Assembly (NCBI GenBank): GCA_016935295.1
Contig: JAFGRF010000362.1
Coordinates: 1 to 6,783 of the forward strand
Direction of reading: 5' to 3'
From: Caldifarciminota bacterium
Lineage (GTDB): Bacteria > Hydrothermota > Tepidihabitantia > Tepidihabitantales > Tepidihabitantaceae
DNA: 6,783 nt
Below the pieces are notes generated by a model. It was not told where the DNA came from. It saw only the letters and a list, made by a program, of their open reading frames with translations, and ran no database searches. How positions within the stretch are numbered: position 1 is the stretch's first letter; each line of letters begins with the position of its first letter. Made by a program: the position numbers and the translations under genes. Below are positions 1 to 5,975 of the stretch, piece by piece.

Positions 1-807
1 AACGTGGCGATGGACAACCTGGCCTGCGGCGTGGACCCGAACAAGGCCGCCCTGTTCGTCCAGTCAATGGTCCCGCAGATTGCGGAGCTGACCATCATCT
101 ATTCAAACCTGGTCACGGTCCAGCAGCTTTCCCACAACCCGACCATCAAGACCGAGGCGCAGCAGTATCATTTCGAGGAGTCGATGCCGCTGGGGTTTCT
201 CTCCTACCCGGTCAGCCAGGCAGCCGACATCACTTTCTGCCGCGCCCATCTCGTGCCGGTGGGCGAGGACCAGGCCCCGCACATCGAGCAGACCCGGAAG
301 ATCGTGCGGAAGTTCAACGCGATGTACGCCGAGGTCCTGGTCGAGCCCGAGGGTCTGCTCCAGCCCAAGCTCGTGGGCCTGGACGGAAGCACCAAGATGT
401 CGAAGAGCCTGGGCAATGCCATTTTCCTTTCCGACCCGCCCGAGGAGGTGAAACGGAAGGTCTCGACCGCCGTGACCGACCCGGCGCGGATCCACCCGAC
501 CGACAAGGGCCACCCTGATGTCTGCGTGGTCTACGCGTACCACGGGGCATTCAATCCCGAAGGACGCTCCGAGATCGAGGAGCGCTGCAAGGCCGGCACC
601 ATCGGCTGTGTTCCCTGTAAGAAGCTGCTCGTGGACGTGCTCAACCGCTTCCTCGCGCCGATCCGCGAGCGTCGCGCGGTCTATGAGAAGGACCCGGCCC
701 TGGTCTGGGACATCCTGAAGAAGGGCACGGCCCGCGCCTGCGACGAGGGCGCCGCCACCATGGCGCTCGTGCGCGAGGCGATGAAGATAGACTATTTCAA
801 ACCCTAG
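1..807 (+). CDS. trpS: Tryptophanyl-tRNA synthetase, C-terminal part (5' end outside window)
   Basis: This cytoplasmic class I aminoacyl-tRNA synthetase activates tryptophan with ATP and transfers it to tRNA-Trp. The reading frame is open from base 1, so the gene begins upstream. By comparison with the usual ~330 residues, about 60 N-terminal residues, including the HIGH-type ATP-binding motif, are missing. Visible family marks, in order, are the LACGVDP/FVQS segment, the GFLSYPVSQAADI stretch of the tryptophan pocket, VPVGEDQ followed by HIEQTRKI, and the KMSKS loop at 394-408 in the context LDGSTKMSKSLGN. Near the C-terminus is the GCVPCKK segment seen in many bacterial TrpRS, then FLAPIRERR. 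It ends at TAG 805-807. The GTG at 4 and ATG at 10 are internal codons, not starts. About 100 bases separate it from ispD, so co-transcription is possible but not shown. Identification is secure. Confidence 0.96.
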   Translation, partial: NVAMDNLACGVDPNKAALFVQSMVPQIAELTIIYSNLVTVQQLSHNPTIKTEAQQYHFEESMPLGFLSYPVSQAADITFCRAHLVPVGEDQAPHIEQTRKIVRKFNAMYAEVLVEPEGLLQPKLVGLDGSTKMSKSLGNAIFLSDPPEEVKRKVSTAVTDPARIHPTDKGHPDVCVVYAYHGAFNPEGRSEIEERCKAGTIGCVPCKKLLVDVLNRFLAPIRERRAVYEKDPALVWDILKKGTARACDEGAATMALVREAMKIDYFKP

Positions 808-810
808 TCT

Positions 811-818
811 GAGGAAGG
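811..818 (+). promoter_or_regulatory. Shine-Dalgarno-like GAGGAAGG between trpS and ispD
   Basis: A purine-rich GAGGAAGG lies just after the trpS stop, and it is the only good ribosome-binding-like sequence in the trpS-ispD spacer. It is not followed by ATG, GTG or TTG at a usable distance. The only in-frame candidate at proper spacing (5 bases) is an ATC at 824. It may be the real ispD ribosome-binding site with a rare AUC start, or a chance purine run. Confidence 0.3.
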
Positions 819-840
819 CGGTCATCAGCCAGTTTAGAGC

Positions 841-877
841 CGGAACCGGGGCTTCACCAGCCGACCGGTCTGTTCCG
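841..877 (+). other. Imperfect hairpin in the trpS-ispD spacer
   Basis: CGGAAC (841-846), CGG (847-849) and GGC (850-852) can pair with GCC (860-862), CCG (865-867) and GTTCCG (872-877). This gives 12 base pairs around a 7-base loop, with two bulges on the 3' arm. No T-run follows, so it is not a standard intrinsic terminator. It could be a leader or attenuation structure ahead of ispD, or a by-product of GC-rich sequence. The rest of the spacer shows no clear promoter. Confidence 0.3.
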
Positions 878-910
878 CGCGGTCCGACGTCCACCTGGGT
901 ACCAACCAAC

Positions 911-1564
911 TACGGTCTGATTGTCGCTGCCGGGCAGGGGACCAGGTACGGCGGATACAAGCAGCTCGTTCCGCTTGCCGGCGAGCCGGTCCTGGTCCAC
1001 AGTGTTCGGGCTTTCGAGCGTTGCCCGATGGTATCAGGCATCGTCGTGGTCGGTCCGCCGCGGCGCATGGCCCTGGTCCGGCGGCTGCTCAGCAGCCGCG
1101 GTACCCGCAAGCTGCTTGGCATCGTGCGCGGCGGTGAGACGCGCGCCGAGTCGGTCCGGGCCGGACTTGCCCTGCTGCCTTCCCATGGGTTCGTGGCGAT
1201 TCATGACGCTGCCCGGCCGATAATCCACCCCGGCATGCTCTCAAAGGGACTCCGTGCCTGCCGCAGCCGGGGCGCTGCCACCTACGGCCACCCGGTGACC
1301 GATACGTTGAAACGGACAGACGGCAAGGATGTCGTCGCGACTGTCGACCGCTCCCTGCTCATTGCCGTCCAGACCCCGCAGTTCTTCAGTATCGAACTCC
1401 TCCGCCGCGCTCACGAGGCAGCCAGCAAGACCCATTCCGAGGCGACCGACGATTGCGAGCTGGTCGAACGGCTGGGAGTGCGGCCGATCTGGCTGCCGGG
1501 ACCGAGAACAAACATGAAACTGACTACTCGCGATGACCTGGTTCTGATACGGGCCCTGGTATGA
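911..1564 (+). CDS. ispD: 2-C-methyl-D-erythritol 4-phosphate cytidylyltransferase (start codon unresolved)
   Basis: IspD transfers CMP from CTP to MEP, giving CDP-ME in the cytoplasmic MEP isoprenoid pathway. The N-terminal nucleotide-binding signature reads IVAAGQGTRYGGYKQ (from 920). It is followed by RGGETRAESVRAGL, then HDAARP with the metal-binding Asp, then TLKRTDG, VDRSLL with TPQFF, and finally NMKLTTRDDL carrying the late conserved Lys. All the hallmarks of the family are present and the C-terminus is complete. The left coordinate marks where similarity clearly begins (YGLIVAAG), not a known start. The frame is open back to a stop at 788-790, but the first ATG, GTG or TTG is ATG 1028, which lies after the catalytic signature and cannot be the true start. 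Candidates are ATC 824 (good Shine-Dalgarno spacing, ~246 aa), GTA 899 (221 aa), CTG 917 (215 aa) and ATT 920. Family length is about 225-240 aa. The gene ends in the ATGA overlap with dxr. No ispF follows. Confidence 0.9.
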   Translation, partial: YGLIVAAGQGTRYGGYKQLVPLAGEPVLVHSVRAFERCPMVSGIVVVGPPRRMALVRRLLSSRGTRKLLGIVRGGETRAESVRAGLALLPSHGFVAIHDAARPIIHPGMLSKGLRACRSRGAATYGHPVTDTLKRTDGKDVVATVDRSLLIAVQTPQFFSIELLRRAHEAASKTHSEATDDCELVERLGVRPIWLPGPRTNMKLTTRDDLVLIRALV

Positions 1565-2787
1565 AGCGGCAGCGCATCGCCCTGTTCGGCTCCACCGGCT
1601 CAATCGGGCGCTCGGTCCTGGACGTCGTCCGGCACCTGCCGGACCGGTTCGAGGTGACCGTGCTCGCCGCCAACCGCTCGGTCCGAACCATCTGCGCGCA
1701 GGCGCGGGAATTCAAGCCGGCCCAGGCGGTGCTGAGCGACCTTGACGCGTGCAAGAAGGCCAGGCGCCTGCTCGGGGCCGAGACCGAAGTCCTCTGGGGG
1801 CCGGCCGCCTTGATTGACGCTGCCGCTGCCCGCTCGACCGACACCGTGGTCATGGCGATGTCCGGTACTGCCGGCGTGCTCGCCACTGTCGCCGCACTCG
1901 AGTTGGGCAAGAAGGTCGCGCTCGCGACCAAGGAGATTCTCGTCGGCTACGGCGAACCGGTCATGCGCATCGCGCGCATGCACGGCGGCACAATCATGCC
2001 CATCGACTCCGAGCTGTCAGCGGTCCACCAGTGCTTGACGAGAAAAGCACCAAGGACAAAGGACAAAAGACAAAAGACGGAAATGGACACGTCGACGGTG
2101 AAGCGGGTTATCCTGACCGCCTCGGGCGGGCCGTTCTGGCGCAGGGGCCTGCCTTCCCGCGCTCGCCTGTCCGACGTGCTCAAGCACCCGACCTGGTCCA
2201 TGGGACGCAAGATAACGGTCGACTCGGCCACCCTGATGAACAAGGGACTCGAAGTCATCGAAACCTGCCGTCTGTTCGGCCTCAGGCCCGGGCAGGTTGT
2301 GCCTGTCATCCACCCGCAGTCGGTCGTTCACTCGCTGGTCGAGTTCAACGACGGCTCGGTGATCGCCCAACTCTCCCTGCCGGACATGCGGCTGCCGATT
2401 CAGTACGCGTTGACCTGGCCGGACCGGACGCCCTCGTTGGCTCGCACTCTCGACCTTGCCGGGACCGGCAGCCTCGATTTCCACGCAGTCCATGCCAACC
2501 GCTTTCCTTGTCTCAGACTCGCGTACGATGCCTTGCAGGCGGGACCGGCAGCAACCTGTGCTCTCAACTCGGCCAACCAGATCGCGGTTGACGCCTTCAT
2601 TGCGGGCAGAATCGCGTTCGGCGACATTCCCCGGGTCATAGAACGCGTGCTGGGAGGCCTCGATACCGTTGCCCGGTCGGCCAGACCCGGCATCAGCCGC
2701 CTGCTCCGCCTGGAAACCTGGGCAGCCGAGCAGGCTGCAGGCGAGGTGGCGTCATACGGAAGCCGCAGGCCGCGTCGAAAGGAATGA
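1561..2787 (+). CDS. dxr: 1-deoxy-D-xylulose 5-phosphate reductoisomerase, divergent
   Basis: DXR rearranges and reduces DXP to MEP with NADPH and a divalent metal, and it is the fosmidomycin target. The 408 residues contain the NADPH loop GSTGSIG (10-16), metal ligands D149, E151, E231 and E234 (numbered here), SGGPF (188-192), KHPTWSMGRK with H209 and W212, DSATLMNKGLE (221-231) and HPQSVVHS (251-258). The C-terminal helical domain contains LNSANQ. Several usual residues differ: the DSEH motif reads DSEL (L152, the position of E. coli H153), ANKE reads ATKE (T123) and NAANE reads NSANQ. Residues 161-179, between QCL and VKRVILTASGG, are a Lys/Arg-rich loop encoded by an A-rich heptanucleotide repeat. 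The loop length is only about 3 residues above E. coli but is longer than in many other bacteria. The start ATG overlaps the ispD stop as ATGA, which implies translational coupling. A basic tail ends the protein. Function is likely retained, given the conserved ligands. Confidence 0.95.
   Translation: MKRQRIALFGSTGSIGRSVLDVVRHLPDRFEVTVLAANRSVRTICAQAREFKPAQAVLSDLDACKKARRLLGAETEVLWGPAALIDAAAARSTDTVVMAMSGTAGVLATVAALELGKKVALATKEILVGYGEPVMRIARMHGGTIMPIDSELSAVHQCLTRKAPRTKDKRQKTEMDTSTVKRVILTASGGPFWRRGLPSRARLSDVLKHPTWSMGRKITVDSATLMNKGLEVIETCRLFGLRPGQVVPVIHPQSVVHSLVEFNDGSVIAQLSLPDMRLPIQYALTWPDRTPSLARTLDLAGTGSLDFHAVHANRFPCLRLAYDALQAGPAATCALNSANQIAVDAFIAGRIAFGDIPRVIERVLGGLDTVARSARPGISRLLRLETWAAEQAAGEVASYGSRRPRRKE
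2052..2079 (+). repeat. Four tandem 7-bp units (consensus AARGACA) inside dxr
   Basis: The units are AAGGACA (2052-2058), AAGGACA (2059-2065), AAAGACA (2066-2072) and AAAGACG (2073-2079). The surrounding 2041-2085 segment is about 58% A with a single T, in sharp contrast with the GC-rich flanks. The unit length is not a multiple of three, so gain or loss of one unit would shift the dxr frame. In the present frame it encodes part of a basic loop (RTKDKRQKT). The composition suggests recent expansion or insertion of a dispersed low-complexity element. Confidence 0.85.
2778..2783 (+). promoter_or_regulatory. Ribosome-binding site of rseP (AAAGGA)
   Basis: AAAGGA lies 5 bases before ATG 2789, inside the last codons of dxr. 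It fixes the rseP start at 2789. The frame is also open further back, to an ATG at 2669 inside dxr, but that would add 40 residues of Arg/Ala/Pro-rich sequence in front of the membrane segment that normally opens the family. Confidence 0.7.
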
Positions 2788-2788
2788 C

Positions 2789-4369
2789 ATGTTCTCGTCA
2801 ATAATCTGGGTGATTGTTTTCATCGGAATCCTGATCATCTTCCACGAGTTCGGCCACCTAGTCGCCGCCAAACTCTCGCACATACCGGTCGAGGTCTTTT
2901 CGGTCGGGTTCGGACCGGTCATCCTCAAGAAGAAGCTCGGTGAAACCGAATACCGCGTGTCGGTCATCCCGCTGGGCGGGTTCATCAAGATGGTCGGCGA
3001 GGAAGAGAAGGCCGGGCCCAGACCGGACAGTCCGGCTCCGGCACCGACCGGCGGGTACATGGACAAGCCGCTCGGCGTCAAAGTCGCGGTGATTGCGGCA
3101 GGACCGGTATCGAATCTGGTCCTCGGCTTTCTGATACTGCTCGTAGTCTTCGCGGGTTTCGGCCAGCAGTATTCCGCGCCGGTGATATCCCTGGACGAGA
3201 ACTCCGCAGCATTCGTCGCCGGGCTTCGGCCCGGTGACACCGTAGTTGCCGTCAACGGGGAAACTGTACCGTCCTTCGACGCCTTTGACGCCAGAATCGC
3301 GAGGGACGCAGGCAGGCAGGTCACAATCTCGGTACGGCGCGACGGCAGACGGCTCGACATGCCGATGTCCGTACCCATCGGCTACATTGACTCGCTGATC
3401 CCGGCGATCGTCGGTGAAGTCATGCCCGGCGGGCCCGCATCGGCTGCCGCCATTACCAAGGGCGACACTCTGACCGCGGTGGCCGGTACCCCGGTCAGAA
3501 GCTGGCCGCACTTCACCGAGCTTGTCCGCAGGCAAACGTCCGGCCCGTACACACTGTCGTGGCGCCGCGACGGCGTCGTCTACACCGACACGCTGCGCGA
3601 TTCCATCACCACCGACCCCGGGACCGGGACAAAGATCAATCTCGCCGGCATCTCGGTCAGCACCGACTGGTACATCTCGCCGTACATCGCTGCGGTCGTG
3701 GGCAGTGTCCGCAAGGACGGCCCGGCCAGCAGGATCGGACTGCGGCCCGGTGACTCAATCGTCGAGTTCGCGGACGTTCCCATAGGGGAATGGGCCGACT
3801 TCGCCGACGCGGTCTACTCCCGGGGCGGCGAAACCGTACCCATTGTCTGGCAACGCGCCGGTCAGATGATACGCAGGCAGGTCACCGTGGGAACAGACGA
3901 AGAACAGATACTGGGACAGCGCGGCGGCGGCATCGGCATATCCGCACGGGTTCCGCGCCGCAAGCTGAATCTGCCCAATGCGATTGTCGAGGCCGCTGTC
4001 AAGACCGGAACCGTCACTGCCCAGACCTACGTCGTCCTCTACAAATCAATCACGGTGAAGCACTTCGCGCGAAGAGCCCTCGGCGGGCCGATCATGGTGG
4101 CGCGGATTGCCTATGAGGGAGCGAGCTGGGGCTGGGACTACTTCCTGCTCCTGTTCGCGATACTCTCCATCAACCTCTTCGTGGTCAACCTGCTTCCGGT
4201 GCCGGTGCTGGACGGCGGCCGCATCGTCCTTGACTGCATCGCCGGCATCCGCAGGCGCAATCTGACCGAGAGAGAGCTGAACTGGGCCGCCGGAATCGGC
4301 TGGGCAATGGTCGGTGCGCTTGTCCTGTTCACGATCTTCAACGACATACTGAAACTGATCCGGAAGTGA
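2789..4369 (+). CDS. rseP: RIP zinc metalloprotease RseP (M50B site-2 protease) with three PDZ domains
   Basis: This is an inner-membrane site-2 protease that cleaves substrates within the membrane; in model bacteria it cleaves anti-sigma factors and remnant signal peptides. The 526 residues begin with a membrane segment (about 5-25) carrying the zinc motif HEFGH at 19-23. Next come the FSVGFGP and PLGGFIKM segments, then a second membrane segment (about 97-128) with AGPVSN. Three PDZ-like repeats follow, at about 129-197 (GLRPGD 145-150), 205-275 (MPGGPAS 212-218, KGD 224-226) and 301-370 (DGPAS 310-314, GLRPGD 317-322). The C-terminal core has LGGPI (431-435), a membrane segment leading into NLLPVPVLDGG with catalytic LDG at 474-476, and a last membrane segment (about 500-521). 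E. coli RseP has about 450 residues and two PDZ domains, so the third explains the extra length. The gene starts 1 base after dxr and its stop overlaps the next gene as GTGA. Its substrate here is unknown. Confidence 0.95.
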   Translation: MFSSIIWVIVFIGILIIFHEFGHLVAAKLSHIPVEVFSVGFGPVILKKKLGETEYRVSVIPLGGFIKMVGEEEKAGPRPDSPAPAPTGGYMDKPLGVKVAVIAAGPVSNLVLGFLILLVVFAGFGQQYSAPVISLDENSAAFVAGLRPGDTVVAVNGETVPSFDAFDARIARDAGRQVTISVRRDGRRLDMPMSVPIGYIDSLIPAIVGEVMPGGPASAAAITKGDTLTAVAGTPVRSWPHFTELVRRQTSGPYTLSWRRDGVVYTDTLRDSITTDPGTGTKINLAGISVSTDWYISPYIAAVVGSVRKDGPASRIGLRPGDSIVEFADVPIGEWADFADAVYSRGGETVPIVWQRAGQMIRRQVTVGTDEEQILGQRGGGIGISARVPRRKLNLPNAIVEAAVKTGTVTAQTYVVLYKSITVKHFARRALGGPIMVARIAYEGASWGWDYFLLLFAILSINLFVVNLLPVPVLDGGRIVLDCIAGIRRRNLTERELNWAAGIGWAMVGALVLFTIFNDILKLIRK

Positions 4370-5610
4370 ACATCCTGGCCGTCGCGCTGGTCGACGGTTC
4401 CCAGCGCTTCGTCAAGGGCTACCCACCGAAGGGAGCCCGTCTCTTCCTGCAGCCCAATGTCGAAGTCATGCGCGTGGCCGCCCTGCTCGAGCCCGACGAC
4501 AACCTCCAGTATCTTGATGAACGGGTCGCATCGATCCTAGGTTGCGGGGGTTGCGGCCGTCGCCAGTCTCTTTGCCTGGTTCATGTCGGGCTGGACGCGG
4601 GAGACAGCGCCCGGGAGCTGGCACACAACTGGTCGGGCAGCGGATGTACCCCAGTGTTCTTCGGCCCCCAGGTTACTTCGTGGCACGAAGCTGCGCCCGA
4701 CTGGTGCCGGCCCCGCGTGGTCGGTGATGTCACCGAAGTCTGGCCTCAGCTGCGCGGGGACGCGGAGGCCGGGCACCTGCAGCCGCTCTACCACGCGTCC
4801 GGACGCCCCGGCTATGTCACGCCGCGGCAAGTCAAAGTCAGCATCGAAATGGATTCATCCCGCCAGACCATGCAGTTCGCACGCGGGTGCTTCTGCCCTG
4901 AACCGGTCAGACATCTCTGTCCCGAATACCTGTACTATGGAACGAACACGTTCCTGCGCACGCCGGACGAGATCATCGGGGAAGTCATCTCCCTGCCGCG
5001 CAAACGCATTCACCTGCTGGACGACGACGTCGCCGCTCTGCCCGACTACTACTATGAGCTCTTCCGCCGGTTGCGCAACTACCATCGACAGTGGGTCGTC
5101 AATGCCTCCAGCCGTCTGTTTGACCACCCACGGCTGATTCGACTTCTGGCCAAGGCCGGCACCAAGATCATCTACCTCAACGAGTCGTTCCTGCTCGGCC
5201 AGCTCCATCGCGCCACGGGCAGTCCCGAACTGGTACGCCGGCTGTATCGACGGGTGAAATCCCTCCAGGCCAGCAAGATGCTCGTGGGCGCGCGCCTTGT
5301 ACTCCCGTGCAAACCGAGCATCCCGACCGACTACGAAAGAATCGCGTCTGTACTCAAGCAGCTTGACCTGGACTTCATCGAACCGCGTTTCCTGAATCCG
5401 GACGGCTCGTTGGCCCGCGTTGTCTACCGGCCGATGCTGGCGGCAACCGAACCGGCCTGGCTCAAGAACCGGTTCTACTCGATGGAGACAATCACCGACC
5501 GCATAGTCCGGCGGCCGCGTCGCGTGGGGTTCTTCACGACCGCGGCATACCTGGTGCCCTACAGCACCGCCTACCGCCAGAGCTTCCTCGAAGGACTCGC
5601 CTGGCCCTAG
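4366..5610 (+). CDS. B12-fold radical-SAM-like protein with non-canonical cysteine motif
   Basis: The 414 residues follow the layout of B12-binding-domain radical SAM proteins, but no specific function can be assigned. The N-terminal half resembles the cobalamin-binding fold: a GYPPKG segment at 18-23, and FFGPQV then VVGDVTEVWPQL, matching the usual GGPH...GEAE.VWP pattern. The cobalamin DxHxxG motif is not visible. The second half has the barrel features ARGC, RTPDEIIGE, the IHLLDDDV strand, a Q/V/NASSR strand and the late RFYSMETI block. The cluster motif CxxxCxxC is absent. In its place are C175, C177 and C185 (C-x-C-x7-C), about three residues longer than usual. A second cysteine group, C60, C63 and C70, lies in the N-terminal half. 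It may be a catalytically dead homologue, bind a different cluster, or use an altered ligand set. The GTG start overlaps the rseP stop, so it is coupled to rseP. No membrane segments are evident. Confidence 0.72.
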   Translation: MNILAVALVDGSQRFVKGYPPKGARLFLQPNVEVMRVAALLEPDDNLQYLDERVASILGCGGCGRRQSLCLVHVGLDAGDSARELAHNWSGSGCTPVFFGPQVTSWHEAAPDWCRPRVVGDVTEVWPQLRGDAEAGHLQPLYHASGRPGYVTPRQVKVSIEMDSSRQTMQFARGCFCPEPVRHLCPEYLYYGTNTFLRTPDEIIGEVISLPRKRIHLLDDDVAALPDYYYELFRRLRNYHRQWVVNASSRLFDHPRLIRLLAKAGTKIIYLNESFLLGQLHRATGSPELVRRLYRRVKSLQASKMLVGARLVLPCKPSIPTDYERIASVLKQLDLDFIEPRFLNPDGSLARVVYRPMLAATEPAWLKNRFYSMETITDRIVRRPRRVGFFTTAAYLVPYSTAYRQSFLEGLAWP

Positions 5611-5685
5611 CCGATTTCAGATTGTCAGTTGGAATCCGACGACTACCCCGACGTCCCGCGTTCGAGGATCGCCCCCCGGCCGACG
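5611..5685. other. Convergent intergenic gap with no clear terminator
   Basis: These 75 bases separate the stops of two convergent operons. I see no strong GC hairpin followed by a T-run on either strand, only weak 4-bp stems such as GCCG/CGGC near 5679-5692. Termination here is either Rho-dependent or uses a structure I cannot recognise by eye. Confidence 0.5.
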
Positions 5686-5925
5686 CTACGGCACGGGCTG
5701 AACCTTGACGACCTCGGGTACGGCTGCCTTGAGCCGTTGTTCCACGCCTACCGCCAGCGTCATTGCTGAAAACGGACATCCGGAACAGGCACCGGTCAGC
5801 CTGAGCTGAACAACGCCGTCATCACCAACGCCTACAAGCTCGACGTCGCCGCCGTCGGCCTGCAGGGTCGGTCTGATATCCTTGTCCAGAGTCTCGCGGA
5901 TCTTGGCCTTGGTCTCGTCGGTCAT
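5686..5925 (-). CDS. nfu: NifU C-terminal-domain (Nfu-type) Fe-S scaffold/carrier protein
   Basis: This 79-residue protein is essentially a single Nfu domain: the helix leading to DIRPTLQADGGDVELV, a beta strand (VVQLRLTGAC), and the cluster-binding CSGCP with C47 and C50. It ends with the helix VGVEQRLKAAVPEVVKV. Nfu proteins hold a [4Fe-4S] cluster at the interface of two subunits through this CxxC, and pass it to client enzymes. The length fits the stand-alone small Nfu proteins of many bacteria; the NifU N-terminal scaffold and the A-type domain of E. coli NfuA are absent. The start ATG (5925-5923) has a GAGAGG ribosome-binding site 5 bases upstream (5936-5931). It lies 50 bases downstream of the PP-loop gene on the same strand, so co-transcription is likely. 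Clients could include the neighbouring thiolation enzyme, though this is inference. Confidence 0.94.
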   Translation of the reverse strand: MTDETKAKIRETLDKDIRPTLQADGGDVELVGVGDDGVVQLRLTGACSGCPFSAMTLAVGVEQRLKAAVPEVVKVQPVP

Positions 5926-5975
5926 GCTAGCCTCTCGCTTTCGGTTCTCTGCTGGAACACGGGGAATGGGCGGCC

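Noticed and set aside
103..909. Long minus-strand open frame of 268 codons opposite trpS and the spacer
   Set aside because: It lies antisense to secure trpS coding sequence. It is rich in Arg, Leu, Val, Gly and Asp with no recognisable motif, which is typical of shadow frames in GC-rich DNA.
1028..1030. ATG 1028 as the ispD start
   Set aside because: It would remove the nucleotide-binding signature at 920-964, which is conserved and in the same open frame. The protein would be only 178 residues.
2017..2493. Minus-strand frame whose end reads SFVLCPWCFS, resembling a membrane segment
   Set aside because: The hydrophobic stretch is just the reverse complement of the A-rich heptamer tract, and the rest is antisense to conserved dxr sequence.
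2031..2591. Plus-strand 186-codon frame within dxr, considered as a sign of a dxr frameshift at the repeat
   Set aside because: The dxr frame stays open on both sides of the repeat with conserved motifs before (DSEL) and after (TASGGPF, NKGLE), so no frameshift is present.
2669..2788. Forty-residue N-terminal extension of RseP from ATG 2669
   Set aside because: It overlaps the conserved C-terminal part of dxr in another frame and is Arg/Pro-rich. The family normally begins at the membrane segment, and ATG 2789 has a good ribosome-binding site.
4366..5610. Radical-SAM-like gene considered as a pseudogene
   Set aside because: The frame is intact over 414 codons, with conserved blocks before and after the odd cysteine motif and a coupled start. 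Altered function is more likely than decay.
5534..5779. Minus-strand 81-codon frame between the radical-SAM-like gene and nfu
   Set aside because: It overlaps both conserved genes, is dominated by Arg, Gly and Ser, and has no motif.
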